A stretch of DNA of 64,000 bases from Bacteroidota bacterium. GTDB lineage: Bacteria > Bacteroidota > Bacteroidia > Cytophagales > Cyclobacteriaceae. The notes under the pieces were generated by a model. That model was not told where the DNA came from. It did not search any database and was given only the letters and a program-made list of their open reading frames with translations. The stretch spans positions 34,306-98,305 of the forward strand of contig JAFEAM010000015.1 in assembly GCA_018266395.1 (NCBI GenBank), in the 5' to 3' direction. The position numbers and the translations under genes are program-made. Shown here in pieces: positions 33,272 to 41,941 of the stretch; position 1 is the stretch's first letter; every line of letters begins with the position of its first letter.

Positions 33272-34405
33272 ATGAAAGGACTTTTTGTGGCCCTTATGTT
33301 TGCCTCCGTGGCCTGCACCGGGCAGGTGCTCACAGGGGCACAGCAACTTGACCTGCTGCTGCCGAAACTGAAGGGACATCGCGTGGCCCTTGTAGTCAAC
33401 CAGACCTCCCTGGTCGGCAGAACTCATGTTGCCGACACCCTTCACAACCTGGGAGTGAACATTACGAAGATATTTGCTCCTGAACACGGATTCAGAGGTG
33501 ATGCCGCAGACGGGGAGATCATTAAGGATGGCGTGGACCAGAAGACCGGGATTCCGATAGTTTCTATTTATGGAAAGGACAAGAAACCGACTACAGCACA
33601 ACTGAATGATGTGGATATCGTCATCTTCGATATACAGGATGTAGGTACAAGGTTTTACACCTATATCAGTACCATGCATTATGTGATGGAGGCTTGTGCT
33701 GAAAGCAATAAGAAGATCATTATCCTGGATCGTCCTGATCCCAATGGATATGTCGATGGCCCTGTAATGCAGGACGCATTGAAATCCTTCGTAGGCATGC
33801 ACAATATTCCCATTGCGCATGGCATGACCATCGGCGAAATGGCCCGCATGATCAACGGCGAAGGTTGGTTGGACAAAGGAATTCACTGTGAACTGGATGT
33901 AATTCCCTTAAAAGGCTGGACTCATGCTGATCTATGGCACATTGTTGTGCGGCCGTCACCCAACCTGCCCAATGACCAGGCCATTGCACTGTATCCGTCC
34001 ATCTGTCTTTTTGAAGGCACCGTTATTTCGGTGGGACGAGGCACTGATGCCGCCTTCCAGGTACTCGGGAACCCCCTGCTGACCAACATGCCTTATCAAT
34101 TTACTCCTGTGAGCATCCCCGGTGTTTCCGTTGATCCGCCTCACAAGAATGTAAAATGTTTTGGACTCGACCTCAGGAATGCGAAAGTTCAGAGAAGGAT
34201 CGACCTGAGTTATCTTATAGACCTCTATCATCGTTACCCGGAAAAGGATAAGTTTTTCACTTCCTACTTTGACAAACTGGCGGGAACCCCAATCCTGAAG
34301 CAGCAGATCAGGGATGGCATGACCGAAGACGCGATCCGGAAAAGCTGGCAGAAGGATCTGGATGCCTACCAACTGATCCGGAAGAAATATTTGCTCTATC
34401 CCTGA
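33272..34405 (+). CDS. NamZ-like exo-beta-N-acetylmuramidase (DUF1343)
   Basis: A 377-residue exported hydrolase with a signal or lipoprotein leader (ASVACTG) and the conserved FAPEHGFRGDA, DVGTRFYTYISTM, GRGTDAAFQVLG and VRPSPNLPN motifs of the family. Members release N-acetylmuramic acid from the non-reducing end of peptidoglycan fragments in muropeptide recovery. It is followed by nth and fmt on the same strand with small gaps. The product is probably periplasmic or outer-membrane bound. Confidence 0.87.
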   Translation: MKGLFVALMFASVACTGQVLTGAQQLDLLLPKLKGHRVALVVNQTSLVGRTHVADTLHNLGVNITKIFAPEHGFRGDAADGEIIKDGVDQKTGIPIVSIYGKDKKPTTAQLNDVDIVIFDIQDVGTRFYTYISTMHYVMEACAESNKKIIILDRPDPNGYVDGPVMQDALKSFVGMHNIPIAHGMTIGEMARMINGEGWLDKGIHCELDVIPLKGWTHADLWHIVVRPSPNLPNDQAIALYPSICLFEGTVISVGRGTDAAFQVLGNPLLTNMPYQFTPVSIPGVSVDPPHKNVKCFGLDLRNAKVQRRIDLSYLIDLYHRYPEKDKFFTSYFDKLAGTPILKQQIRDGMTEDAIRKSWQKDLDAYQLIRKKYLLYP

Positions 34406-34417
34406 CCTACGGCATTC

Positions 34418-35125
34418 ATGACGCAGGCGGAAAAAGTAAAAGACATTCTCAGAATTCTGGACCGGCACTATCCTGATGTTTCGACTCCCCTTCATCATCA
34501 TGATGCCTATACTCTTCTGGTGGCCGTTCTGCTATCTGCACAATGCACAGATGAACGCGTCAACAAGATTGCGCCCCTCCTTTTTGAAAGGGCAAGCAAT
34601 CCATATGATATGATCAGGTTGACGCAAGAGGAAATCAGGGAGATCATCAAACCCTGCGGATTGTCACCGATGAAGTCCAAAGGCATTTTTGGATTGTCGA
34701 AGATTCTCGTGGAGAAATATGGCGGACGAGTACCGCACACCTTCGAGGAGTTGGAGGCTCTGCCTGGCGTCGGGCACAAAACCGCCAGCGTTGTAATGAC
34801 GCAATGGTTTGGTGTACCGGCATTCCCCGTTGACACCCATATTCACCGGCTGGCCTATCGGTGGGGCCTTTCCAACGGTAAAAGCGTTGAGCAGACAGAG
34901 AAAGATCTCAAGAGGCTAATTCCTGAGTCGAAATGGCAAAAGGCACACCTCCAAATCATTTACTTTGGAAGAACTTTCTGCCCGGCCCGCTCCCACAAAT
35001 GGAAAGAATGCCCCGTATGCAGCAGGTACCTGAGACGGGAATTGAGGGAGGGTGAGGGAAAGAAGGCGGCAACGGACGGACACGGCAGAACCCGGAGAAG
35101 CAAAAGACACCAGAAGAGCAGATGA
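34418..35125 (+). CDS. nth: Endonuclease III-like DNA glycosylase/AP lyase
   Basis: A 235-residue base-excision repair enzyme that removes oxidised pyrimidines and cuts at the abasic site. The helix-hairpin-helix LPGVGHKTASVV carries the catalytic Lys and VDTHIHRLAYR the catalytic Asp. The C-terminal [4Fe-4S] motif is degenerate: only CPARSHKWKECPVC remains, with nine residues between the first two cysteines and no fourth Cys, so the cluster is probably absent. A basic tail of about 35 residues follows. It overlaps fmt by 4 bases. Confidence 0.9.
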   Translation: MTQAEKVKDILRILDRHYPDVSTPLHHHDAYTLLVAVLLSAQCTDERVNKIAPLLFERASNPYDMIRLTQEEIREIIKPCGLSPMKSKGIFGLSKILVEKYGGRVPHTFEELEALPGVGHKTASVVMTQWFGVPAFPVDTHIHRLAYRWGLSNGKSVEQTEKDLKRLIPESKWQKAHLQIIYFGRTFCPARSHKWKECPVCSRYLRRELREGEGKKAATDGHGRTRRSKRHQKSR

Positions 35126-36030
35126 ACATAGTATTCATGGGTACGCCGGAATTTGCAGTGCCGAGTCTGGAGGTACTGGTAAACAATGGTTACAAGGTAG
35201 TGGCCGTGGTTACGGCGCCAGACAAACCACAGGGACGAGGAATGAAAGTTACTGCATCCCCTGTGAAGGAGTCCGCGATGCAGCATAACATTCCGGTGCT
35301 TCAGCCTGTAAATCTTAAATCTCCTGTGTTTCTGGAAGAGCTGCGCAGCTTCCATGCCGACGTGCAGGTAGTGGTTGCCTTCCGGATGCTCCCTGAAACA
35401 GTATGGTCGATGCCTCCAAAGGGCACCTTCAACCTGCACGCTTCCCTGCTTCCGCAATACAGAGGTGCTGCTCCCATCAACTGGGCCATTATCAATGGTG
35501 AGAAAGAGACAGGTGTGACCACCTTTTTTCTCCAACATGAAATCGACACCGGCAGAATAATTTTCCAGGAAAAAGAAATCATTCTGGCAGATGATGACGC
35601 AGGCACGTTATATGAAAAGTTAATGCACCGGGGAGCCAAATTGGTTCTCAAAACCATTCAGTCCATCGACACCGGAAACCGCCCATCTGTTGAGCAGCAT
35701 CACACGGGTCCGCTTCATCATGCGCCCAAGATTTTTAAGGAAACCTGCCGCATCAACTGGAATCAACCCGCTGAAAGTGTGAGGAACTTCATCCGGGGTT
35801 TAAGTCCCTACCCCGCCGCATGGGCAGAACTGAATGGAAAGGTGTTCAAAGTCTATCGCGTAACGGCAACAGGCAGGACCGGCAATGTGTCTGCCGGCAC
35901 TATTGAATCCGATGGCAAGAGTTATCTTCATGTCATGTCAGAGGACCAGTGGCTGTCTGTTGAAGACCTCCAGCCGGAGGGAAAAAGGAGAATGGGCGTG
36001 AAAGAGTACCTCGCAGGAAACAAGATCTGA
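35122..36030 (+). CDS. fmt: Methionyl-tRNA formyltransferase
   Basis: A 302-residue enzyme that formylates initiator Met-tRNA from 10-formyltetrahydrofolate. FMGTPEFAVPSLEVL starts the Rossmann-like domain; NLHASLLPQYRGAAPINWAI contains the folate-site SLLPxxRGxxPxxWAI motif; the C-terminal OB-like domain (about 205-302) begins near RINWNQPAE. It is followed 6 bases later by folA, a folate-metabolism link. The start MNIVFMGT is the only one fitting the fold and overlaps the nth stop. Confidence 0.96.
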   Translation: MNIVFMGTPEFAVPSLEVLVNNGYKVVAVVTAPDKPQGRGMKVTASPVKESAMQHNIPVLQPVNLKSPVFLEELRSFHADVQVVVAFRMLPETVWSMPPKGTFNLHASLLPQYRGAAPINWAIINGEKETGVTTFFLQHEIDTGRIIFQEKEIILADDDAGTLYEKLMHRGAKLVLKTIQSIDTGNRPSVEQHHTGPLHHAPKIFKETCRINWNQPAESVRNFIRGLSPYPAAWAELNGKVFKVYRVTATGRTGNVSAGTIESDGKSYLHVMSEDQWLSVEDLQPEGKRRMGVKEYLAGNKI

Positions 36031-36036
36031 AACCAG

Positions 36037-36555
36037 ATGATAATCAGTCTTATTGCAGCCCTCACCCAGAACCGGGTCATTGGAAAAAACAATGATCTCC
36101 CATGGCATCTGCCTGACGACATGAAATACTTCATGCAGACCACGAAGGCACACGTTGTCATCATGGGACGCAAGAACTATGATTCAATCCCTGAAAAATT
36201 CAGACCATTGCCCAATCGTGACAACATTGTGGTTACACATAACAAAGACTTCATTGCGAAGGGGTGTACGGTAGTTCATTCACTGGAAGAGGCGTTGGAG
36301 ATCGCCCGCGCCCGGGGAGAAAAGGAGGTATTCGTTATCGGGGGCGCAGAGATCTACCGGCTTGCTCTTCCCAGGGCCGACAGGCTCTACCTTACTGAGA
36401 TCAAAGCCATACTGGCTGGAGATACACATTTTCCCCCTTTCACACCTGCAGAATGGAAGGAAGTATCACGCAAATCACATCCGGCTGATGACCGGCATGC
36501 CTATTCATTTGATTTCGTGGTTTACGAAAGGAAGGAATCAAAGACCAATCACTAA
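36037..36555 (+). CDS. folA: Dihydrofolate reductase
   Basis: A 172-residue NADPH-dependent reductase that makes tetrahydrofolate. [28 protein letters not shown] is the N-terminal substrate site with the catalytic acid in [16 protein letters not shown] is the cofactor-binding helix, and [13 protein letters not shown] the family GG motif. It follows fmt in a likely operon. The length is slightly above average because of a C-terminal polar tail. Confidence 0.96.
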   Translation: MIISLIAALTQNRVIGKNNDLPWHLPDDMKYFMQTTKAHVVIMGRKNYDSIPEKFRPLPNRDNIVVTHNKDFIAKGCTVVHSLEEALEIARARGEKEVFVIGGAEIYRLALPRADRLYLTEIKAILAGDTHFPPFTPAEWKEVSRKSHPADDRHAYSFDFVVYERKESKTNH

Positions 36556-36564
36556 ATTGGTATA

Positions 36565-36942
36565 ATGGACTCACATAAAAGGATTCTCGGAATACTTTAC
36601 ATCATTTCAGGCTCTCTACAAATCATGGCGTGGCTGATACTGATGGCCTTTTTCGGCGTACTGCTACCCTTTATTCTGGAAAGAGCCGATCCGGAGGACA
36701 TTGAAGTAATCCGGTGGATATTTCCATTCGTCAGAATACTTATTGCTGTATTTGTGCTGATGTTTGCCATTCCTTCCATTATTGGAGGCGTCGGGCTCCT
36801 TAATAAAAAGAAATGGGCACTGACACTGGTACTGATCCTCGGATGCTTTAAACTATTCTCCTTTCCCATCGGCACTGCCCTGGGCATTTACACCATTTGG
36901 GTTTACATCGAGTCGACCCGTAATCCTGCACCTGCCGCATGA
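36565..36942 (+). CDS. Small membrane protein of unknown function
   Basis: A 125-residue protein with four predicted transmembrane helices (about 8-33, 48-72, 77-93 and 96-115; the second and third are separated by GGVGLLNKKKWA). No named family is recognised with certainty; the pattern resembles Bacteroidota DUF-type four-helix proteins. It follows folA by 9 bases and overlaps the short-chain dehydrogenase by 4 bases, so it belongs to the same transcript. Confidence 0.65.
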   Translation: MDSHKRILGILYIISGSLQIMAWLILMAFFGVLLPFILERADPEDIEVIRWIFPFVRILIAVFVLMFAIPSIIGGVGLLNKKKWALTLVLILGCFKLFSFPIGTALGIYTIWVYIESTRNPAPAA

Positions 36943-37748
36943 CAAAGATTGCCGGAAAGGTCATCTGGCTCACAGGCGCTTCTTCGGGAATCGGCGAAGC
37001 ACTTGCTTATGAACTCGCAAGGCAGAAAGTCAAATTGATCCTCAGTGCCCGCAGAAAGGAAGAACTGGAGCGCGTAAAAGGAAATTGCCATCCATTGGCA
37101 CAGCCGAATATCAAACTCCTTCCCTTTGATCTGGCAGAAACCTCCACCCTGAAACTGATCGCAGAAGCGGGTACTCACCTGTTCGGACATGTGGACATCC
37201 TGATCAACAATGGGGGTATATCCCAGCGGAGTCTAGCCAAGGATACCATCGTAGATGTAGATCGCCGGATCATGGAAGTCGACTATTTCGGGACCGTTGC
37301 ACTGACTAAATACCTGATGCCTCACTTCATATCGCGTCAGGTTGGACACATCGTCACGGTCAGCAGCGTAATGGGCCTTATCGGAACTCCATTCCGTTCC
37401 GGTTATGCCGGTGCGAAACATGCGCTCCATGGATTTTTTGATTCTCTACGTGCCGAACTCTGGAAAGAAAGCAGACACATCAAGGTGACCATGGTTTGCC
37501 CCGGATGGGTGCGCACCAATATTTCGCTGAACTCCCTGATCGGAGACGGGTCCAAACTGCAGCAGATGGATTCAGCAACGGGCGATGGTCTGGATCCCAA
37601 GGTCGTAGCAAGAAAGATCATAAAGGCAGTCGAAGGCAACAAACGGGAAGTTTACATCGGAGGACTCAAAGAAGTCTCTGCCGTGTACTTGCATCGTTAC
37701 CTGCCCGGTCTGTTTGCCAGGATCGTCCGCACAGCCAAGGTGCGATAA
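36939..37748 (+). CDS. Short-chain dehydrogenase/reductase
   Basis: A 269-residue NAD(P)-dependent oxidoreductase. TGASSGIGEAL (13-23) is the cofactor motif, ILINNGG the NNAG-like motif, SSVMG with the Ser and YAGAKHAL with the Tyr-Lys pair complete the catalytic set. The C-terminal VARKIIKAVEGNKREVYIGG is typical of DhrB/DHRS7-like members, some of which act on lipids or retinoid-like ketones. The substrate is unknown. It overlaps the upstream small membrane protein gene by 4 bases. Confidence 0.88.
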   Translation: MTKIAGKVIWLTGASSGIGEALAYELARQKVKLILSARRKEELERVKGNCHPLAQPNIKLLPFDLAETSTLKLIAEAGTHLFGHVDILINNGGISQRSLAKDTIVDVDRRIMEVDYFGTVALTKYLMPHFISRQVGHIVTVSSVMGLIGTPFRSGYAGAKHALHGFFDSLRAELWKESRHIKVTMVCPGWVRTNISLNSLIGDGSKLQQMDSATGDGLDPKVVARKIIKAVEGNKREVYIGGLKEVSAVYLHRYLPGLFARIVRTAKVR

Positions 37749-37862
37749 GGAGATCTACTTCTTCCGTTCTTGTTATTGGCAATTGTTGATTCGCAGTTAT
37801 TCGCTAAATCGCAATGTGAATATGCGGACAGGCTACTATCCAACAGCAAACAGTAATTGACC

Positions 37863-38609
37863 ATGGAGTGGTATGAGTATCTTCTGATCATCGCTGTAGG
37901 ATTCCTGGCCGCGTTTCTCAACACTATCGGCGGAGGAGGATCGCTCTTCTCGGTGCCGATACTCACCTTTATGGGACTGCCCATAACGTCAGCTAATGCA
38001 ACCAGTCGTGTGGCACTCCTCTTTCAAAACATTTTTGCCGTCGGGGGCTTCAGAAGCAAAGGCGTTGAACTTCCATGGCCTTACAGCATGTACCTGGGGT
38101 TCTCATCGTTATTCGGCGGACTGCTGGGATCCTACCTTGCGTCGATGATCGCAGACGAAATATTCACCAGGATCTTTGTGTTTGTCATGATCGGAGCCGT
38201 TCTGCTGATCATCTATGATCCTTTCAAAACAGGAGGAAACGAAAAGCTGGATGCGAGGAGTCAAATCATCGGCACCATACTTTTCTTTTTCATAGGGATA
38301 TACGGGGGATTTGTGCAGGCAGGAATCGGCTTCATCGTCATGGCTGTTCTGAGCACGGTGAATCGACTCAACCTGACGAAGACAAACTATGTGAAAGTGT
38401 TTGCTGCCATTGTATATACTGGCGTGTCTGTCATTGTCTTTGCCATTGAAGGAAAGGTGCTTTGGGCGACCGGGCTTATTCTTGCCATTGGCCATGCTCT
38501 GGGCGGGTGGTACGCCAGCCGGTGGTCTGTTACAGCAGGCGAGCAGTGGATCAAGCGCATCATGATAGCCTCCATTGTTGCTATGGCAGTTAAACTCTGG
38601 TTCTTTTGA
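37863..38609 (+). CDS. TSUP/TauE-SafE-type membrane permease
   Basis: A 248-residue integral membrane protein with seven to eight helices of the sulfite/sulfoacetate exporter (TSUP) family. FLNTIGGGGSLFSVPILTFMGLP is the diagnostic N-terminal half-repeat motif, and the second half has GGFVQAGIGFIVMAVL. These proteins move small organic or sulfur anions, but the substrate here is not predictable. The ATG at 37863 is used; a TTG two codons earlier is possible. Confidence 0.88.
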   Translation: MEWYEYLLIIAVGFLAAFLNTIGGGGSLFSVPILTFMGLPITSANATSRVALLFQNIFAVGGFRSKGVELPWPYSMYLGFSSLFGGLLGSYLASMIADEIFTRIFVFVMIGAVLLIIYDPFKTGGNEKLDARSQIIGTILFFFIGIYGGFVQAGIGFIVMAVLSTVNRLNLTKTNYVKVFAAIVYTGVSVIVFAIEGKVLWATGLILAIGHALGGWYASRWSVTAGEQWIKRIMIASIVAMAVKLWFF

Positions 38610-38685
38610 AATCCTGCTGGCTGAGCAACTTCTGCAACACCTCTCGCTACACAAATTCCATATAACACTTCCGCGTATCAACGCT

Positions 38686-38693
38686 TATATTTG
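38686..38693 (+). promoter_or_regulatory. -7 promoter box of msrB, giving a possibly leaderless mRNA
   Basis: TATATTTG matches TAnnTTTG and ends 3 bases before the msrB ATG, so transcription would start at or next to the start codon. The surrounding TTATATTTGGTTAT is the same 14-mer that precedes the RMD1-like gene at 54667-54680. Confidence 0.5.
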
Positions 38694-38696
38694 GTT

Positions 38697-39152
38697 ATGC
38701 TAAAATGGATTGACGTCCTGAGATATGCCAACAAGGGTAACCTGACGCCGCCCAACAGGGTGGAAAAATCAGACGAAGAATGGAGGCAATTGCTTACACC
38801 AGTAGAATATCAGATTGCCAGAAAGAAAGGAACGGAAAGGGCATTTACCGGCGAGTACTGCGAGTCACACGAGCCGGGTAAATATGCATGCCGTTGCTGC
38901 GGAACACTTTTGTTCGACTCAACCCTGAAGTTTGATTCTGGCACCGGATGGCCCAGCTTCACACAACCGGTTGATGAAAGCGTGGTGGCCTATCACAAAG
39001 ACTCGAGTTTTGGTATGGTGAGGGTGGAAATTACATGCAATGTCTGCGACTGCCACCTTGGTCACGTCTTCCCTGATGGACCTGAACCCACAGGACTTCG
39101 CTACTGCATTAATTCAGCATCCATTGTATTAGTTGGTGGTAAAGCAAAATGA
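38697..39152 (+). CDS. msrB: Peptide methionine (R)-S-oxide reductase
   Basis: A 151-residue cytoplasmic enzyme that repairs Met-R-sulfoxide in proteins. The N-terminal part has the conserved GTERAFTGEYCESHEPGKY, the first zinc pair is in CRCCGTLLF (about 65-68), and CNVCDCHLGHVFPDGP gives the second pair plus the active-site histidine. The catalytic Cys is in LRYCINSAS near residue 139; it is Cys, not selenocysteine. It lies immediately before, and overlaps by 4 bases, the GH32 gene. Confidence 0.95.
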   Translation: MLKWIDVLRYANKGNLTPPNRVEKSDEEWRQLLTPVEYQIARKKGTERAFTGEYCESHEPGKYACRCCGTLLFDSTLKFDSGTGWPSFTQPVDESVVAYHKDSSFGMVRVEITCNVCDCHLGHVFPDGPEPTGLRYCINSASIVLVGGKAK

Positions 39153-40672
39153 TTATGAGAGTAGCCCGCCTGATGACAGTCATTGCTCTTATTTATGTTG
39201 GCGCCTGCAGTCCAACGAAAGAGCTCGTGCAGACTCCCTATCAGGAATTGTACCGCCCCCAATATCATTTTACCCCTGCCATCAACTGGACGAATGATCC
39301 CAACGGACTAGTCTACTATGAAGGCGAGTATCATCTTTTCTATCAATACAACCCATTTAGTTCAACCTGGGGTCACATGAGCTGGGGACATGCAGTGAGC
39401 AAGGACTTGCTGCATTGGGAACACCTCCCCATTGCCTTGCATGAATACCTCGACCCGAGAACCAATGACAGTACAATGGTCTTTTCCGGCACGGTGGTGA
39501 TCGATAAGAACAATACGAGCGGGCTCTGTTCGGGGAAAGAATGCATGGTGGCCATCTACACCTCACATGTCCATTCCAGGGGGCATACAGTAGTGCAGCA
39601 TCAAAGTCTTGCCTACAGCAACGACAAAGGCCGAACCTGGACGCGCTATGACAAGAATCCCATACTCGACATGGAGCTAAAGGATTTTCGTGACCCCAAA
39701 GTATTTTGGTATGAGCCGGAACAGAAGTGGGTCATGGCATTGGTGGTGCCTGATCAATTTGTTGTCAGGTTCTACGAATCAAAAAACCTCACCAGTTGGA
39801 CACAAACCGGTGAGTTCGGCAAGAAAGGCGATATCCGCAAGATCTGGGAATGCCCTGATCTTTACGAAGTACCGGTCGAAGGCAATCCAAATCAAAAGAA
39901 ATGGGTTCTCTCCCTCTCCTGTAGTCATCCGCAGGGGTTAAGCTTTGTGGGCATGCAATACTTTGTGGGATCTTTTGATGGCCAGACCTTCCAGCCTGAT
40001 GAGTCAGAGGTTAAGACGCGCTATGTGGATTATGGCAAGGACTTCTATGCTGGAATTGTGTACAACAACTTCAAAACCGAATCGGGCAACCCGGTTATGA
40101 TCGGTTGGGCAAACAACTGGGCCTATGGAGCGTCCATTCCTACCGAGCCCTGGAGAAGCGCAATGTCCATTCCAAGAGAATTGTCCCTGCGAGACACCCA
40201 AGATGGTATGCAGCTGGTGCAGAAACCATTGTTGGCAACAGGCACACTGAAAGGTGAGGTGCTTTCCGGCAACATTGAAGGAAACAACCTGTGGCTTGAA
40301 GTTGAAATTGAGGCAGGAAAGTCAGAAGATTCCGGAATAAGGATATTGAAAGGCGGCATTGGTGAGACGGTCATAGGCTACCGGAATTCAAAACAGGCCG
40401 TGTACCTCGATCGTACACGCAGCGGTTTTGTTTCTTTCCATCCTGATTTTGCCAGCGAAGAGTCGGCAGTAATCGAACCGGTAGACGGAAAGATAAAGCT
40501 GGAGATCCTGGTCGATGAATCTATTGTTGAAGTGTTTGTTAACGGAGGGCTCCGTACCATCAGCGACCAGGTATTCCCTTCGGAAGCCGACCTGAGGGCA
40601 GAAATATTCGGCGAAGGTGTGTCGGTGAAAGGCTGGAAAATGAAAAGTGCCTGGGTGAAGGATGGAAATTGA
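39149..40672 (+). CDS. GH32 beta-fructosidase lipoprotein (levanase/inulinase-like)
   Basis: A 507-residue exported glycosidase with a lipoprotein leader (IYVGAC, Cys20). The five-bladed propeller carries the nucleophile in WTNDPNG (D50), the transition-state Asp in FRDPKVF near 185 and the acid/base Glu in WECPDLYE near 233. The C-terminal beta-sandwich (about 350-507) is present. It should release fructose from levan, inulin or sucrose outside the cytoplasm. No fructan transporter (SusC/SusD) or fructokinase is nearby, so it is an isolated enzyme rather than a full utilisation locus. Confidence 0.92.
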   Translation: MIMRVARLMTVIALIYVGACSPTKELVQTPYQELYRPQYHFTPAINWTNDPNGLVYYEGEYHLFYQYNPFSSTWGHMSWGHAVSKDLLHWEHLPIALHEYLDPRTNDSTMVFSGTVVIDKNNTSGLCSGKECMVAIYTSHVHSRGHTVVQHQSLAYSNDKGRTWTRYDKNPILDMELKDFRDPKVFWYEPEQKWVMALVVPDQFVVRFYESKNLTSWTQTGEFGKKGDIRKIWECPDLYEVPVEGNPNQKKWVLSLSCSHPQGLSFVGMQYFVGSFDGQTFQPDESEVKTRYVDYGKDFYAGIVYNNFKTESGNPVMIGWANNWAYGASIPTEPWRSAMSIPRELSLRDTQDGMQLVQKPLLATGTLKGEVLSGNIEGNNLWLEVEIEAGKSEDSGIRILKGGIGETVIGYRNSKQAVYLDRTRSGFVSFHPDFASEESAVIEPVDGKIKLEILVDESIVEVFVNGGLRTISDQVFPSEADLRAEIFGEGVSVKGWKMKSAWVKDGN

Positions 40673-40690
40673 ATTATCAAACCTGTAAGT

Positions 40691-41437
40691 TCACGACTCC
40701 GCCAGTTCCCTGATCTTCCTCACCCGATCAGGATCTACAGTTCGCACGGTAAACTCCGTCTCACCTGTCTCTCCCATAGCTGTAATCTTCTGATTCTGGT
40801 ATTCCATGAGACTCCTCCGGTTACTTGTAGCTGAGAAGTGAATTTCCTTTGCCCCGGTTTTCGAGACAATGGATTTCACGGTGTACTCATTCACTCCGGA
40901 ACCTGGCATGATAGCAATCCGACCTGCTGCGCGGTCTATTAATTGTTTGATAAGATCTGCGCCTTCAAGGGCCTTTGGCATTTGTCCTGAAGTCAGGATA
41001 CGGTCAAACCCCGCTTCAATGCAATCCTCCAGGGCTTCGAAGGGATCTCTTGTCATGTCAAAGGCCCGGTGACATGTGACCTGCTGCGGCTTGGCCTTGC
41101 CGATCAATTCCTGACAGCGCTTTTTGTCGATGGTTCCATTGGGATTCAGGATGCCAAACACAAAACCATCCACACTTAGCTTCTGGGCGTGATAAAGATC
41201 GCGCTTCATTGCGTGAAACTCGTAGCTGCTATAGCAGAAATCACTACCTCGCGGACGCAGCATTACCATCACATCGATGCTCAGGTTCTGCCGTATCACT
41301 TCAATTGTGCCCTGGGAGGGCGTTGTTCCGCCTTCACCCGGGTTATCACAAAGTTCAATGCGGTCGGCCCCGCCCTCCTGCGCCTTAAGTGCGGATTCAA
41401 TATTGTATACAACTACCTCACAGGTCATGTTTTTCAT
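40691..41437 (-). CDS. cutC: CutC-family protein
   Basis: A 248-residue TIM-barrel protein of the CutC family, named for a role in copper homeostasis that remains disputed. The N-terminal CEVVVYNIESALKAQEGGADRIELC and the middle QQVTCHRAFDMT and PGSGVNEYTV segments are diagnostic. There is no signal peptide, so it is cytoplasmic. It is divergent from a small exported protein gene, 27 bases apart. Confidence 0.92.
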   Translation of the reverse strand: MKNMTCEVVVYNIESALKAQEGGADRIELCDNPGEGGTTPSQGTIEVIRQNLSIDVMVMLRPRGSDFCYSSYEFHAMKRDLYHAQKLSVDGFVFGILNPNGTIDKKRCQELIGKAKPQQVTCHRAFDMTRDPFEALEDCIEAGFDRILTSGQMPKALEGADLIKQLIDRAAGRIAIMPGSGVNEYTVKSIVSKTGAKEIHFSATSNRRSLMEYQNQKITAMGETGETEFTVRTVDPDRVRKIRELAES

Positions 41438-41451
41438 TAATTTTCGTTTCT

Positions 41452-41459
41452 CAAATATA
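41452..41459 (-). promoter_or_regulatory. -7 promoter box of cutC
   Basis: On the minus strand this reads TATATTTG, matching TAnnTTTG, and ends 14 bases before the cutC ATG. It sits in the 27-base gap between cutC and the divergent exported protein gene. Confidence 0.5.
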
Positions 41460-41464
41460 ATCGG

Positions 41465-41899
41465 ATGAAAGGGCTTACCGCCTGCGCCATCTTATTCCTC
41501 CTTATTCCAGTTCCGTCATTGTGCCAAAACACTGATTCAATTGCCATTCGGAAATATTATCAGGAGAACTCCATCCTGTGGCTGGGATCCGGCAAGTACT
41601 ATAAGAACGAGATGGCTTATCCACTGCGCAGACTCAAGACAGAAATGTCCGGTTCCCCCGATGCGCTATTTGAATTCAAGAAATACCGTAAGCAGGAGAC
41701 CTTTGCCAAGATTGGCTTCGCCGCGGGGACTGGCCTTATAGTTGCATCCTTCTTTGAAAGGCGCCGGCATTATTCAACATCCTCCTACATCTATGCTGGC
41801 GTGGCTGTTGTAGCCGTCTCCATACCATTGCATCTTGGCGCCAACAAGCACCTCGGCCGCGCAGTGTGGTATTATAACAGGGATATACTGCTTAGATGA
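41465..41899 (+). CDS. Small exported or membrane protein of unknown function
   Basis: A 144-residue protein with a signal peptide (about 1-20, cleaved near SLCQ). After a polar stretch (DSIAIRKYYQENSILWLGSGKYY) two hydrophobic segments appear at about 84-96 and 107-122, the first with a glycine-rich GFAAGTGLIVASFF. No family is recognised. It may be an outer- or inner-membrane-associated protein specific to the lineage. It is divergent from cutC, and its stop is followed by a weak A/T-rich inverted repeat (41908-41948). Confidence 0.6.
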   Translation: MKGLTACAILFLLIPVPSLCQNTDSIAIRKYYQENSILWLGSGKYYKNEMAYPLRRLKTEMSGSPDALFEFKKYRKQETFAKIGFAAGTGLIVASFFERRRHYSTSSYIYAGVAVVAVSIPLHLGANKHLGRAVWYYNRDILLR

Positions 41900-41941
41900 T
41901 TTACTGATTATTGATTTTCTTTTGATATCGCTCAAAGCCAA

